64,000 bases of DNA from Strongylocentrotus droebachiensis (Eukaryota; Echinodermata; Echinoidea; Camarodonta; Strongylocentrotidae): NCBI GenBank assembly GCA_035222895.1, contig JAVYIG010002531.1, positions 106,001 through 170,000 on the forward strand, given 5' to 3'. The notes beneath the pieces are model-generated. The model was not told the origin of the DNA, did no database searches, and saw only the letters and a list, made by a program, of their open reading frames with translations. Position numbers and translations under genes: made by a program. Positions 10,922-23,900 of this stretch are shown one piece after another. Numbering within the stretch: the first letter of the stretch is position 1; each line of letters opens with the position of its first letter.

Positions 10922-13900
10922 AAACATCTTCATCATCATCATCAACATCATCATCACCATCATCATCATCACCACCATCATCAACACCATCATCATCATC
11001 ATCATTATTATCACTTTCATCATCATCACTTTCATTATCATCATCGTCATCATCGTCATCATCATCTTCATTATTATCGTTTTCATTAACACACATTCAT
11101 CATCATTATCATCATCATCATAGGTTCTTGTTCAGTGCATGTGTCTGTCATGCATGATACTCCTGAGTGGGTTGCCACGTATTTCAATCTCTACCCACCA
11201 GGTACCCAATCACTACTCTTGTACTGGTAGTGACAAATATAGATAAATGTCTCCCCAGTGGACACTAGTGTGGTGCTATCACTACAGACTTTTGGACTTG
11301 CTCGTTCACTAGTGGACTGCGACATATGCGGTCATTTTAGAAGCAGTGCGCATGCGCATCTACAAGCTCATTGTTCTTAGCAGAATTCTCGAGCGCGTTC
11401 ACCCTTGTTTTGCTGTCGTGTGCAATCTGTGATGGTACTTTTCGTAAGCAATATTTTGTAGATACGAAACAACACATTGAAGTCACAAAAATGGACCCAA
11501 TTAACCTAATTCTGCAAGCGGAGAGTGCTAGAAGCGTAAGCTCTCTAAAATTAACACATTCTCTTGTCTTGTAATTTCCTTTAAATCAAAATTGATGCAG
11601 AATAATCATTAAAAAGTCAACACATTTATTTATGCATCGCCAATCTGTTGCAGCATATTTATCGAGTACAGTCCCATGCACCGAATTGGGTGTTGGATCC
11701 TTCTTGCGATCACGAACATATGCATGACGTCACTGAGCGAGCGCCGTCGTCGTGTGAAATCTAAAAAAAACAGTCAGCGTGCCTCGTCAACCCTGCTTCA
11801 AAAATTACCGCATACGTAATACGTAGCAGTCCACTAGTGAACATGCAAATCGAAAAGTCCCTACTGGTATGGCTTGAAGCCTTGAACCCAAGACATATGC
11901 ATCTCTAGACGAGTGTTTAATATATATGATAATGATCACAGAAATCAGAGTACATAGTGATAATGATTTACTGTATTTCATGATGAAAGCAGATTAGCAG
12001 GCCTTGAATGTGATTTGTTTTTGAGGCAGGACAACATGGTTAGTCAGAGGGGCATATTGATAGCCCAGACAAATGATTTGGTAGCAGAAGGTTAATAGGC
12101 CGTAATGAGATAGTTCTGTACTGGGTTAGAGGATTAGAGGACACTGAATGAGTAAAGAAAGTTGCTGTAATTAAAATCTTTAAAAAATATTCATCTTGCT
12201 AGTTTCTATCATTATGATAAAATATTGCCCAAGAATAATTTATTACCTGAGAACAACTTATTACCCAAGTTGACTCTATATTTGATAGATTTTGTTTCCT
12301 TCATTCAATACTAAGATGGATAAGATTCAAAGGCATGCGCAAGTCTCTCACTTTATTCCTCTCAATCAGTTTATGGAATGCTGCCCTCTTGAGCTCAAAG
12401 GTGGCACATCCTGCTGGTAATGTTGTCTGAAGTATCAGGAACTATGGATTTAAAATACAACTGTCATTACAATATTATCATTTATATGTAACATGATCCA
12501 AATGACTTGCTCAGCTCACCTAAGCATTTTGTTGATATTTACTTTAGCCATTTGATGAATATATGGTTTATCATTTCTGTTCATGAAACTCTGATTTGCA
12601 GATTTTTAAGATAGCATATATAGAAAAAAGGAGCAGATTCTGCATCATGATTCGTCGACATTCAGGGCTTCAGAAATAGTTTATTCATTTTATTCATGAA
12701 GGGCTCTTCGTAGTGTTGATCAATTTAATTATCTTTCAAGACTGGATTGTAAACAGATCATAAATTTTCAATCAGGTCCCCCCCCCCCCCACCATTGAAA
12801 AATGTTAATTTGGTGCCCTTAATAATACTGCATACATGTGGATGCTCTATAGCTTCATTAAATGTATCCTGCCATCCTCACATATAATTTGAAAATGAAA
12901 ATGTGATTGGCAAGATGCCAATAAAGTGTCATACAGTGTATTAACATCAAATGCCCTGTGTATCATTGCCACTACTTTTCAATTTGAATCATGGGTCTGA
13001 CTTGTAGACTAACATACACCCCTTCCAGGCATAGAGTAGTTTCAAGGGACGAACCCTTGCCACTTTACTGTGTTGACATGGAGTCTGAACTCTCCAGGCT
13101 GTAGACTAAGTTAGATTGGCTCTCTACTACTGCTAAGCCCATTTACACAGCCCTAACACCATTTTGAAGAAAACTCATTAAAAAAACATCAGTCTTTTGC
13201 TCATAGTTTTGTTGTCGCTACTCTGCATGCGATCGCACAGAAGCGAGGAGAGTCATGTGACTAACAAACCGGCATCGTTAAAAACTTTCAATTAAAAAAA
13301 ACACTATTGCTATCCAACTACCGACTCAACACCTGAATGTGAGACAAATCTATGAATTTTGCTTGCAGAGTTGCAGTGTTTATGCAGCCTATGATAGATG
13401 TAGAGTGGACTCAAGACAATGCACAATGGTCTCTGATTTTAAAACTCAGCTTAAATTACAAGTAGCATACCCTAGTCCCTGAATTATGAAAGGCAAAATG
13501 GTGACTGTTAATCCCACAGTTTCATACATGTACATGTATACATGTAGATAACTGTTGTATTTAACAAAATTTATTCGGTTATGAAATGAAAATGAGAAAT
13601 AATTTTAGTCAGTTTTTGAACTTTTGTATTTTGATTAAATTAAACAGAATTATTAAGATTTGTTCAGGGTGAATAAGTTTAAATTTAACATTCAATATCA
13701 TATCAACAAATTTATTTAGTTTAAGCAGGGCTAAAACCCGTCAAAGAATTAGACAGCTTTGGAGAATATTGGCCATGAAATTTCTAGAGTGTCAAATTAA
13801 AGTCTGTGCGCGGAGACTACATGTAGGCTTGGGGGACTATAGGGAGGATGAATCATGTATCTTAGAGACAGATGACGAAATGATGAGGCTTCGTTGCACA

Positions 13901-14853
13901 CGTGGATTCAGAGGGACACATGGGAAACAGATAAAAATGCATGTGCGCGTCTGTGGGTACCTTTGTCTCCAAATGAGATTCAGAATGGCAATGTGTGATT
14001 TGCATCTAAAGTGCTAAATCGCATTTTGTGGTGTGGTCAAATCGGAAGACGGAGAAGGAGGAGTATCGCTTTGTTTTGCAGGTGTCTCAAGGAGATGGAT
14101 GCCTCATTGTGAGCAGGAGGAGAATGCACATTGCTTTGACGGAGGAGTTCATATTAATGATGTCCATTAACTCCATTTAAATCATTGGAAGTTAAGGATA
14201 ATTGTATCAAGAAGAGAATGAGCTGAACAAATTTGGCTGAAGACATTGTGGATGCTATTGTAATATTGCAATTCATCACTTCATTGGTTTGTGATTGTGG
14301 TTTGGGGTTTTATGCTATTTCTGCGAAAGCAATATACATCTACATCTAGACGCCCATGTGTAGATCGAGACATTGTGAAACATTCTATAGCCTGTATATG
14401 CACTGTACTACACTGTACAGCATTCCGCGATACAGACAATTTACATGAAGTCAACATGTTCAACGTACGAAGCTGAATTCTGAGGATTTGCGGCATGTAG
14501 TTCGTTGTACATCTCTTGACTACGTTACAAACATTTTGGAGATTGGAATATTAATGTACATATGGAGATAATTGTGAAAAGTGAACTCAAATATTGATAT
14601 TTCAAACAACCTGAAAAATTCACCTCTTTGCTGAGAGATTCAGGTGATTTGTGCCACGGGATTGCGCTTTATCTCTTTATAATATCTTGTTACATCATGT
14701 GTATGCCATAAGTGTTTTATGTCCCATTGGATTGACTATGCAAGCAAACCAATTATGTTTAGTGCACTCTTGACGTTGCCGTTTCCCTGACAACATGTTT
14801 TTACAAGAACTTGGGCAAGCTTTTTTTTCATGAGGGAGGGAGGAAGGAGGGAC

Positions 14854-14907
<54 letters not shown>

Positions 14908-17900
14908 GAAGGTAAATCTGAGAGAAGGAAATGAAATTTCAGCCTATCCCTTCAAGTGGTCACATGATTAGATTTACCTCCTTGTGATAGAGAGAAACGG
15001 GTCAAGACACTAGGCCTGTCTTCATCAGCTCGAGTTTGCCAAATAACCAGCTTTTTTCAAACTCTGGATGTTATCTCAAAACTTGAAATTTTGTCTTCAC
15101 CAGACCGATACGCTCATCAAAAACTAGCCTGGAGGGGCGCAAATAGCAGGATATTTTGGAAACAAGACCAGGATTTCTCGGGATTTTTTCTCGACCAAAT
15201 ATCCCACTAATGGCAACTGCGGGATGATGAAGACCCAAATTAACTGGTTAATGTGCGATCGGGATACCCAGTAGTTAAAATTTGGCAAACTCGAGCTGAT
15301 GGAGACAGGCCTACTGGCATGGCAACCTGCAAAGTTTGCTTTTTCTTCAAGGTTCCTTGAGTTTCACACATTTTACTACTGATGTAATTATTTTCAAATT
15401 AAGTGACTATCATTATTTATTATCAGTGTTATTATTGTTATTGTTATCATTATCATTAACTGTTTTTTAGTGGTAGTTGTGGTGGTGGTGGTGGTGTTAT
15501 TACTTCTCATTCTTCTCATTATTCTGATATGATTCTGATTACTGATTGTTTAGTTGAGCTTAAAACATCTTTTTTCCCCTCCTCTCCTCTCTCTCTCTCT
15601 CTTGCAGATCTTCACAACACTTCTAACATTCCAGAAGTGGAGATCATCAGCCTATTGGAAGAGCAGATCCCGCTCTACACCCTCCGGGCCGACACCACCT
15701 CCCAATACAGCTATGAACACGATGATTGGTTGGGACCGGCTGCCTCGGCCGGGTTGGTAGGCTCCGGTCAAGACATGGACGAAGATGACCGATACATCCT
15801 ATCGTCCGAAATGATGGAGGAGACTCTCAAGTATTTCAGTAAGTTTTATATTTTACATTCAGTTCTTCCTTATCATTATGTTTTGTCTGTCATTTTTTTC
15901 TTTCAATAGCATTTATTAATAAACTGAAGACTTTAATTTCAAATTCATATCAAAAAATGAAACAAAATCAGATAATACATTAGAAAGTCTAAACAAAGGT
16001 TTACCAGTACATTTTTGTTTACTTCTAGTCTCTTTCGTAGTTCAAAAGCAAACCAAAAATTCAAACTGGATTCTCTATTATCAACACCAATTGCTATGGT
16101 ATTAAAATCATAAATTTCGCTATGTCCGCTTTTTTAAAATCAAAAGATCAATGTTAATGACAACATGCTTGTGAAAAACTTTTTTAATCAACCAGGTAAC
16201 ATATGCCCAAAAGGTTTTATTTAATTTACATTTGACCAAGGCGTGTATCATATTTTCATCTACCTGACAAGTGTTGCATTTTGCATCTTCACTCATTCTC
16301 CATTTACATAAATTTCTTTTCACAGGCAATAAGTTATACAACACTTTAAATTATAATTTTCTCAATTAATTTTCTTTTACTTGTAATAACTTCCATTCAA
16401 TATATATCTTCCATTTTGTATTCATCCTTAAAATATTTTCTCAGAAGAAACAACTTTTTTAGTATACAACATTTCAAGTACAAAGTAGGGCATTCACTAA
16501 TCATATCATTTTACACAGAGTTAACACCTTTTTAAGTTCTGGTTTCAAACAGAAAATGCCTCCAAACCAGAACAAATAAAAACAAGACATTTTTGTGAAA
16601 CATTGGATATATTTAGCAAAAAGATGTCTTGAAATGTGTACATATACAGTTAAAACTAAATTATTTATACTCTTACCAAGTTACTGCATGAAAAATGTAT
16701 TTGTCCCGATATATCTTTTTGAGAAAGTGCCATATTAAAGCTTACATCTAAAATTATTCCAACAAACTACAATGGCAACTAGTCCACCTGTCATGCTGGA
16801 CTTATGAAGAACACAAAAAAGAAACATTAAATTTACATGGGTATACTCAAGAGTTTCTGTTTACTACCCTTGCAAACCAAAGACATAAAAGATGGTATCT
16901 GCAAATTTTTGTGTAAAAAGTGTAAATTAGCTGAATGGGCATTGAAATAAAAGAAGAAAAAAAAAAGCCAATCTTTCAAACATATATGCAAAACACATTT
17001 TCTAACCAAAAATGTGAGTTGTGAATTGGCTTGAGAGTAACCTTTTACAAATAGTATGATATCCAGTCACCCAAGTTAGATCAGAAACATGCCTAATATG
17101 ACCCTACCCAAATCACATGAAATGAATTTAATTCAACCCTCTGAGAGAGTCTTTTTGTGTGTTTCTTTCTTTACATTGTATTGCAAGCCCTGTGTTTCCA
17201 CTGGGCAGGGAAAAAATCTTTATAGACTCATCAATGTGTTCCTCTGCACGGAAATCTTTAGTAAAAGGCGAAAGATTTATGCGTCTTGCAGAAAAACCAG
17301 AGTGAAGAGCAGTGGGTCTGAAAGATATATGTAGATTTCTATAGTACCGTTTGGTTTTGGTTACTAGTTGGTAAAACTGCACTAATATTTGTCATTTATT
17401 TGTATGAAGTGGGCTGTAATTGGTAATTATATGGACACTGACTATTCAATTTATGTTAGGAAAATATATTAGAAAAGAATTTGATGCAAATCCATTTGTA
17501 CTTATTAAAACAGAAGGATTTAAAGGAAAATTATGATCACTATATGCAGAACTCTTCTCAGTCTATGCTCATTTGCATAATCAATTATAAACTGACCAAT
17601 GAGAAGCAGTCATAGCAGCAACGTAATCTAACACACAAACACACTGCAGGATGCTGCGAGGTGCATGAGCGCCCACCGCACAATACAGTCAGTGTGTGTG
17701 TTTTCAATGCAGAAAGCTTAGTGCAAGAAAGCACGTATAGGTGTGGATTGTGTGTGTGTGTCTATCTGTGTGTAATGCCCTGAGGCTGAAGCTGGAATAG
17801 AATTTGAAGTACAGGTACATTGATTTATTGTAAAAAATAAAATATACTATATTTTGTTGTGTTCTTAAATATTAGGATACAAAATGTATTTGCTCCATGG

Positions 17901-20900
17901 GTTTAAGGTCCCATAGCTATATAATATGTCTAAATATTACTTTTGTGAAGAAAGTGACTTAAAATGAGTAGGGTAAAAACATACTCGGAGCTTACCTCTG
18001 AATTCACGTCCGTGGCATTCATTTTCTAGTATGATTTTAATTATTTACCCCCTTTAAAAAAAGATTAGATAATGTAGTGGAATAAAAATTTGACCAAAAC
18101 TAATGTCATTGATTTTGTTATCAAGACATATTGATAGGTGGTCATAGGCCTATAGATAGTTTTCACTAAGTAAGTTGTGCTAATCAAATATTTTGGCAGA
18201 TGCGTCAGTTTATGGTTGCTTGAAAAATTAGATTATTGGTACTTTGAGAAAATGTAGGCATGATGTGGTATAGAAAGGATTGAGCCTCTTGTATAGCCAT
18301 TGTTCTGATGTAAAACAATAGAAGATAATTTGAATATTGAATATATGAAGGTAAATTACTCATATACATTTAATTATTCATGACGTTTTGAAAGAAGTAC
18401 ATGAACTGTAATAAGCATCTCACTTTTTTTCTCTTTGTGCCAATTAAAACAAAAAAATAATGTTTGGAATGTGATTCAAATGTACTGATATTCTCTAAAA
18501 AAATAGAACAGTCATATGCATTTCATTCATTGTTTATTACAACAAAAGTTAGTATAATTGAGATTTTAGAAGAATTAAAAAAAATATTAAAAAAATATGA
18601 TGTGTGAATGAGAGAAGAAAGCAAGATTTCAATTGTGGTTCAAATCTTACAATTTATTCCGGTGTGAATAGTTCTGTCCTTGTGCAAGTGTGAATCCAAA
18701 GGTGTTGATGATCTAGTCCCAGGGCTGGGTACTTTTGTTTTCATTGTGTAGCTTGTAATTCAACACCTCACTTTACACAAAGGGAGATTTTCTTAGCATG
18801 AGAGCACAAACAGTTTTCAGTAACCCTAGTAAAGTCTGAACTACACTTGTTCAAGACTAGTCCTTAAATGTCATGACACAACTAAAACTTTCATTAAAAA
18901 AAAGAGATGTTTGTAGAGAGGATAAATGGTATATCATTGTAAAACTCATTATTTAGGAGATGCTCTCATAATGGACATTTTTGTATCAAATACATATTAC
19001 CTGCTTGTACTCCTGGTAACCAGAAAAAAACTACCGTATTTGAAAACCATAATTTCCATCAAAGTTTTAAAAAACCACATTCCAGAAGTGGGTTTTCTTT
19101 CTATTTGCGTTTTTGTCGAGTTTATGGCTAGATGTAGCAACTTCCGATAAAACTTTTGAATGTTACGTACGAAAACCAATTATTTTTGCATGCAGTGTAA
19201 ATGTTCCTTATGAAACGTATTGCAGCATCCAGCAGATGACGTGTTATTCTCCCACAGAACCAATGACAAACACACATTTTTTTTTTTGTCTAGGAATATA
19301 TTTTTCCTTTCTGAAATTCGGCCACAAACTGTCCAGGATTTGTTCAGCCAGGGGAATAATTCCTTTGCAGAGCTCTTTGGAAGTTGATTTGCTCCCCCCT
19401 TCCCTTTTTTCTCCTTGGTAGATGAACATATTCTGGGTGTTGTTTGACCAGGTTTCTCAAGAGTCCACATTTGAGGTCATTCTAGGCATCTAGGCAACAA
19501 TCTCCCCCATATCACAGAATAAACAGGACAAGACAAAGCAAATAATTCGTCATCATGCTATATTATAACCTGAGCAAGAAACCAACCGTTCTTTGGGGTA
19601 GCTAGATTAAAACCAAATATTAGTACATTCATTTCATGCAGTGATGCAGGTACCGTACTCAATATTGGACAGGAGAGTCTTAATACTTGTTTTAATTGGA
19701 TGGAATTTATATCAGTCTTCACTACAGTATATTTATGGAGCTCTTTTTTGTGGGATTTATAGAATTAGCAGTTTAATCAACCTTTGCCAGAAGAAGGATG
19801 TGTTTTTGTGATTATTTTCTTCTGATCCGAGGAGTGAGCTTGATTGACTACTGGTCCTAAGATTTGCTTTTATAAGACCATTGCGAGCTGAAGTGTCAGA
19901 GCCTACATTACATGGTAATATCAGTGCAAATACCAATTTTGTGAATGATTTTATTGATGGAGACAGGAGATGGAGCCATTTGGCACTTGAAAATCCTGTC
20001 ATTTTTTTGGATTATTATCTTGATCCAGCACAATTAAGCATATGCAACTTTCATTGTTATGTTTAATGTTTCATTCTCTTTTGGGGAAAAAATGACAATA
20101 AAGTAATCAGTTGGATTAAACATGCATATTTTATTTTTCTGTTGGCACTACAGTTAATCATGATTGTAAACATTGAGTAGATTTCTGCATATTCACACAA
20201 AGTCATAGAGAGGAAAATAGTTTGCTGATGAAGTTGTGGATTAAACTAGCATTATATCAATGAAGCATTTTCTTTCAATGTGAATTCCTCCATGAAATGA
20301 TTCTGCCATGTTTCTTGGAAAACATCTGTTATTGTTACATGAGTCATCTATATTATCTTTAATAAGTTACCTATATTATGAAGTCATTTTGGATGTTTAC
20401 CTTCTTTACTTTGGACTTTACTCATGGTTTATGGCAATTTTCAAAACAAAGAAAATTTTCCTGGTAATATTTTGAATAAAACAGCTTATAAACATACAAA
20501 AACATGTTTTTTTCTTCATGTGTGCTAGGTTCTGCACGTGTGAAATCATAATGGTTCTTAATTTTTGTTTAAATCAAAGAGCAATGAATATGTTTGCTTC
20601 TGATTTTAACATTTATACTGAACTAGTGTTAAAACCATTGAATGTTTTTTTTTTTTTGTTGTTGAAGGAAGACAGGGAAGAAAGATATTGAAAGTAGCTA
20701 ATGACTTATCACCAGAACTTGAAAAAAAGGAAAGGGCCAAAGAAGTGTAATTTTATCATTCCTTTCTAAAACTTGAAACAGGTATCATTATAATTTCCTC
20801 ATCACCCATTCTTAGGATACATGACCTAAACTTTCTCAGAATGCATCAATATCTTTTTAACAGATAACAATAGAAGCCAATACAATACCTTGATCAATCG

Positions 20901-23900
20901 ATGTATTGTGGCTTTTCCTTGCAAGGACATTGCTATTGTATTTGGTGCGCACTGAGAAAAATAATGACAACATTATACAGTATGGATGGAAGGCTGGAAT
21001 GTTTTCAAGAAGCTGGGATTATTTGATGCTGTGAAATTGTTAAGACTTCCACCATTTTTCAAGAAATTGATATAAATTGATGCTGAGAGATTCTGCAAGT
21101 CTACTTGTTACATTTATTTGGATGTGTATTGAAGAGTTCATTTCACCATTTAAGGTTTGTTTCATTGTGTTTTGTGTGAATAAGATTATGGTTTCGAATT
21201 GTAGTACACTATAGACGATGAGGTAGAAAGCCTTTTGTGAAAATGTGGTTCATCGAAAGAGAGAGGTATTGGAGATGCTCACAGTTAGTTCTGTGAAGCC
21301 AAAATTATACCTAGTATCTGTGTGCTTTGTTATGTTATTTTCTGGTGCCATCTATTAGCAATTATTGATTGAAAATATCAGGGCTCAGAAATTGGATTAA
21401 TGTGAAGTTAACTCTCAGTTACATGATATAAGTCTGTATCCTTCTAGCTTTAAAGATTGCATCAAATTGAAAGTACTGTAGGCCCCAAAATTTTACTGCA
21501 CTATTAATCATTTAAAGAAAGATGATTATTTAGTACAAGTTCAAAGAATGATATCGCAGTAATACACCAGATTTTCAAATCATAATAATCATAATGGGTA
21601 TGTCAATAGACATTATTAAAAGAAAAATAAACTATAAATTCAGGGAATTTATGCAGCTGACTGCACCCAAATACTTGCTTTTGTTTTCACTGCATTCACT
21701 TGCAGTACGTAGCTGCTGTGAATTTTTTTTCTCCATTCAATGACGGTAAATACTACACTCATCGTGAAAGTAGTCTACAAGCAGAAACCCTGTTGTAATA
21801 TTTTGGATATACAGTATTTATAATTACTTAACCCAAGGCTGAAGAAATATGATTATGACCGTACAAAAACAAATACAGTAATAGGAAATTCTACAGTATA
21901 AGTCACAAGTCAGCTATTCAAGTATTGTAATATTTAAGATGACGCACGGTAACGGATATAATTTCTGCCTGTCGACTGTCAAATGGTAGGAGTGGATGGC
22001 GTTCCACTCCATTGCTCGAGATAGACCACTGAAGTTAATTACATCTGGGCTAATATCTCTATTCTCTCGTGGCGAAACGACAGCTTGTTTGCATTCTGGC
22101 AGATATGAATGAAGAGCGGAGTGTGGATTTTATCATCCCTTTGACATTTAAGGCTTGTAATAACAGTGAAGTCCTTTAGGGCTTATGCTTTTAAGGCAGG
22201 ATTAATGAGGAATCTGTATTGTATGAAATATGGTATGGAATGCGGTATGGAGACCGTGCATCGGCTGCTGTGTGTAAATATTGATGAATTCAAAACAGGA
22301 TTTAGGGTAGACGCGGATATATGACACTACTGAATTGCAAATTTGAAGACTGGTAATTGTTACAACGCTGATTTTAAAGGAGATACCACACAGTATATCT
22401 TGTTATTTCCTACAAGGATTGTACATATTATCCGGAATTGTGAACAGGAACAGTCGGAGAACAAGATTTTCTACATTCATACCTAATTTCACATGCTATG
22501 ACTGAGAAAACCGTCCAAGGCCCACATTTTGGAGCACTTCTGCAGTGAGTGGAAGAGGTGACACATCGCTAAACTAAATTTGAACAAAAGGGAGGTGATC
22601 GACGACGTGTCGTGAACATCTGAATATTATCATAACCAGACAGAAGAGTACATATTGTCTCAGTGACCGGTGCTGGAAGCAGAGTTGTCTCACTGTGTTT
22701 ATCAACTTATTCCTGCATCCCTGGATGTTAAGAGGACCAGCCATATTTTCCAGAAAAATGTTTGCTTTAATAGTGTGATTATATGTATGGTTGTTCAGAT
22801 TTTTAAGACTTTGAATACCACTTCGGGTTGGTTTAATGCTGTGTATTCATTCAGATGTTTATATTATATGGAGTACATCTTAATACTGTAAAGGAATGGA
22901 TTGAGTGGATGCTCCTAATACACACACATGATTCCAGGTGTGTGTTGTGATTCAAATGCCTTCTTGATTCCTGCTTGTTGATCGTTACCATAGCAACATG
23001 AGCATGGCTTACGTCTCTCTCTCTCTATGAAGTGATGAAAACTGAGTGAGCTGCTTCACTCTCTTCAAATCTGACCTTGTGACCCACAAGACGTTATTCT
23101 TCAAACTGACAACGCGAACAGATCATCTGATTTTGTGGACGATGTGTACATCCACGACACTCTCAAATCTAACTGCCATCTTGCCATCTCGTGAATTAAC
23201 AAAGTTGCATTTCATTTATCTCTCCCTCTTTTCCCAACAAAGAGAAAAAAACTTGATGTTAAGTCTACTGAGATACTTACATGTACAACTGTATGCTGGA
23301 TGAATTATTTAGCCTACATTTATCGTATGAGCAATTAATTCCACTTACCGGGTAGCTTGATATTTCATTATTCATTAACCATACTACACCAACGTTGCAT
23401 TCACACTGACTGGTTTGCATTATTTTGATGGATACTACGGAAAGAAGAGATGTCGCCATGGAGATTTTTCACAACAGCCCTTGACTAATCTGTTTGTCAT
23501 CTTGGGCGTTGCTTTACAAGTCGCTCTTCAACCTTTCGTTCGTTTGAAAGAATAATTTTGGCTCATTCATTACCGGGTACATTTTTAAAAGGGCGAAAGT
23601 CGCATCGGTCTGATATTGTGATATTTTCATGGACGCTCCAGTCAGCACTGTATTTTTAGAGACATCTCTTGTCGTTTAAACATTTTTCTAGCACCATCTC
23701 TTTACCTTTTATGGAACACGGTATGATCTCTTTAATACCAGAGGAATATACTTTGGAATAATGACTCGCATATCGTTCTAATCATGTTTGCGCTGGACTT
23801 TCACCCGCTCTCGGCAGCGAGATTATGAGTAGTTCGGATAAAGTTGATCAAGACGAAGATCCCCTTGCTTGGATATACGATGAGGAGGACCTCAGAGGTA

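Larger units (their letters stand above)
10648..15607 (+). other. Intron 2 of TRAK (long form)
   Basis: About 5 kb with no confident gene. It begins with a compound ATC microsatellite, then a SINE fragment, a TA-flanked inverted-repeat element with a palindromic CRE-like site, a (GA)n tract with a G-run at about 14863-14908, and a second TA-flanked element at 15013-15311. The region 13769-14017 has an 82-codon open frame and above-average GC but no usable donor, so I do not call it an exon. The 3' end is a strong pyrimidine tract with CAG at 15605-15607. Confidence 0.5.

Noticed and set aside
10649-11123. Open frames of 132-155 codons on both strands
   Set aside because: Products are only Met, Asp or Ile runs from the ATC microsatellite; no codon-usage or domain support.
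10060-11123. CRISPR-like array
   Set aside because: The regular spacing is a trinucleotide microsatellite in a eukaryotic intron, with no repeat-spacer structure.
13769-14017. 82-codon plus-strand frame as an alternative TRAK first exon
   Set aside because: GC-richer and begins with a plausible ATG, but no donor in the required phase ends it.
15529-15607. ATG at 15529 in frame with TRAK exon 3 as the start codon
   Set aside because: It would translate the pyrimidine tract and acceptor; possible only if transcription began inside this intron, for which there is no sign.
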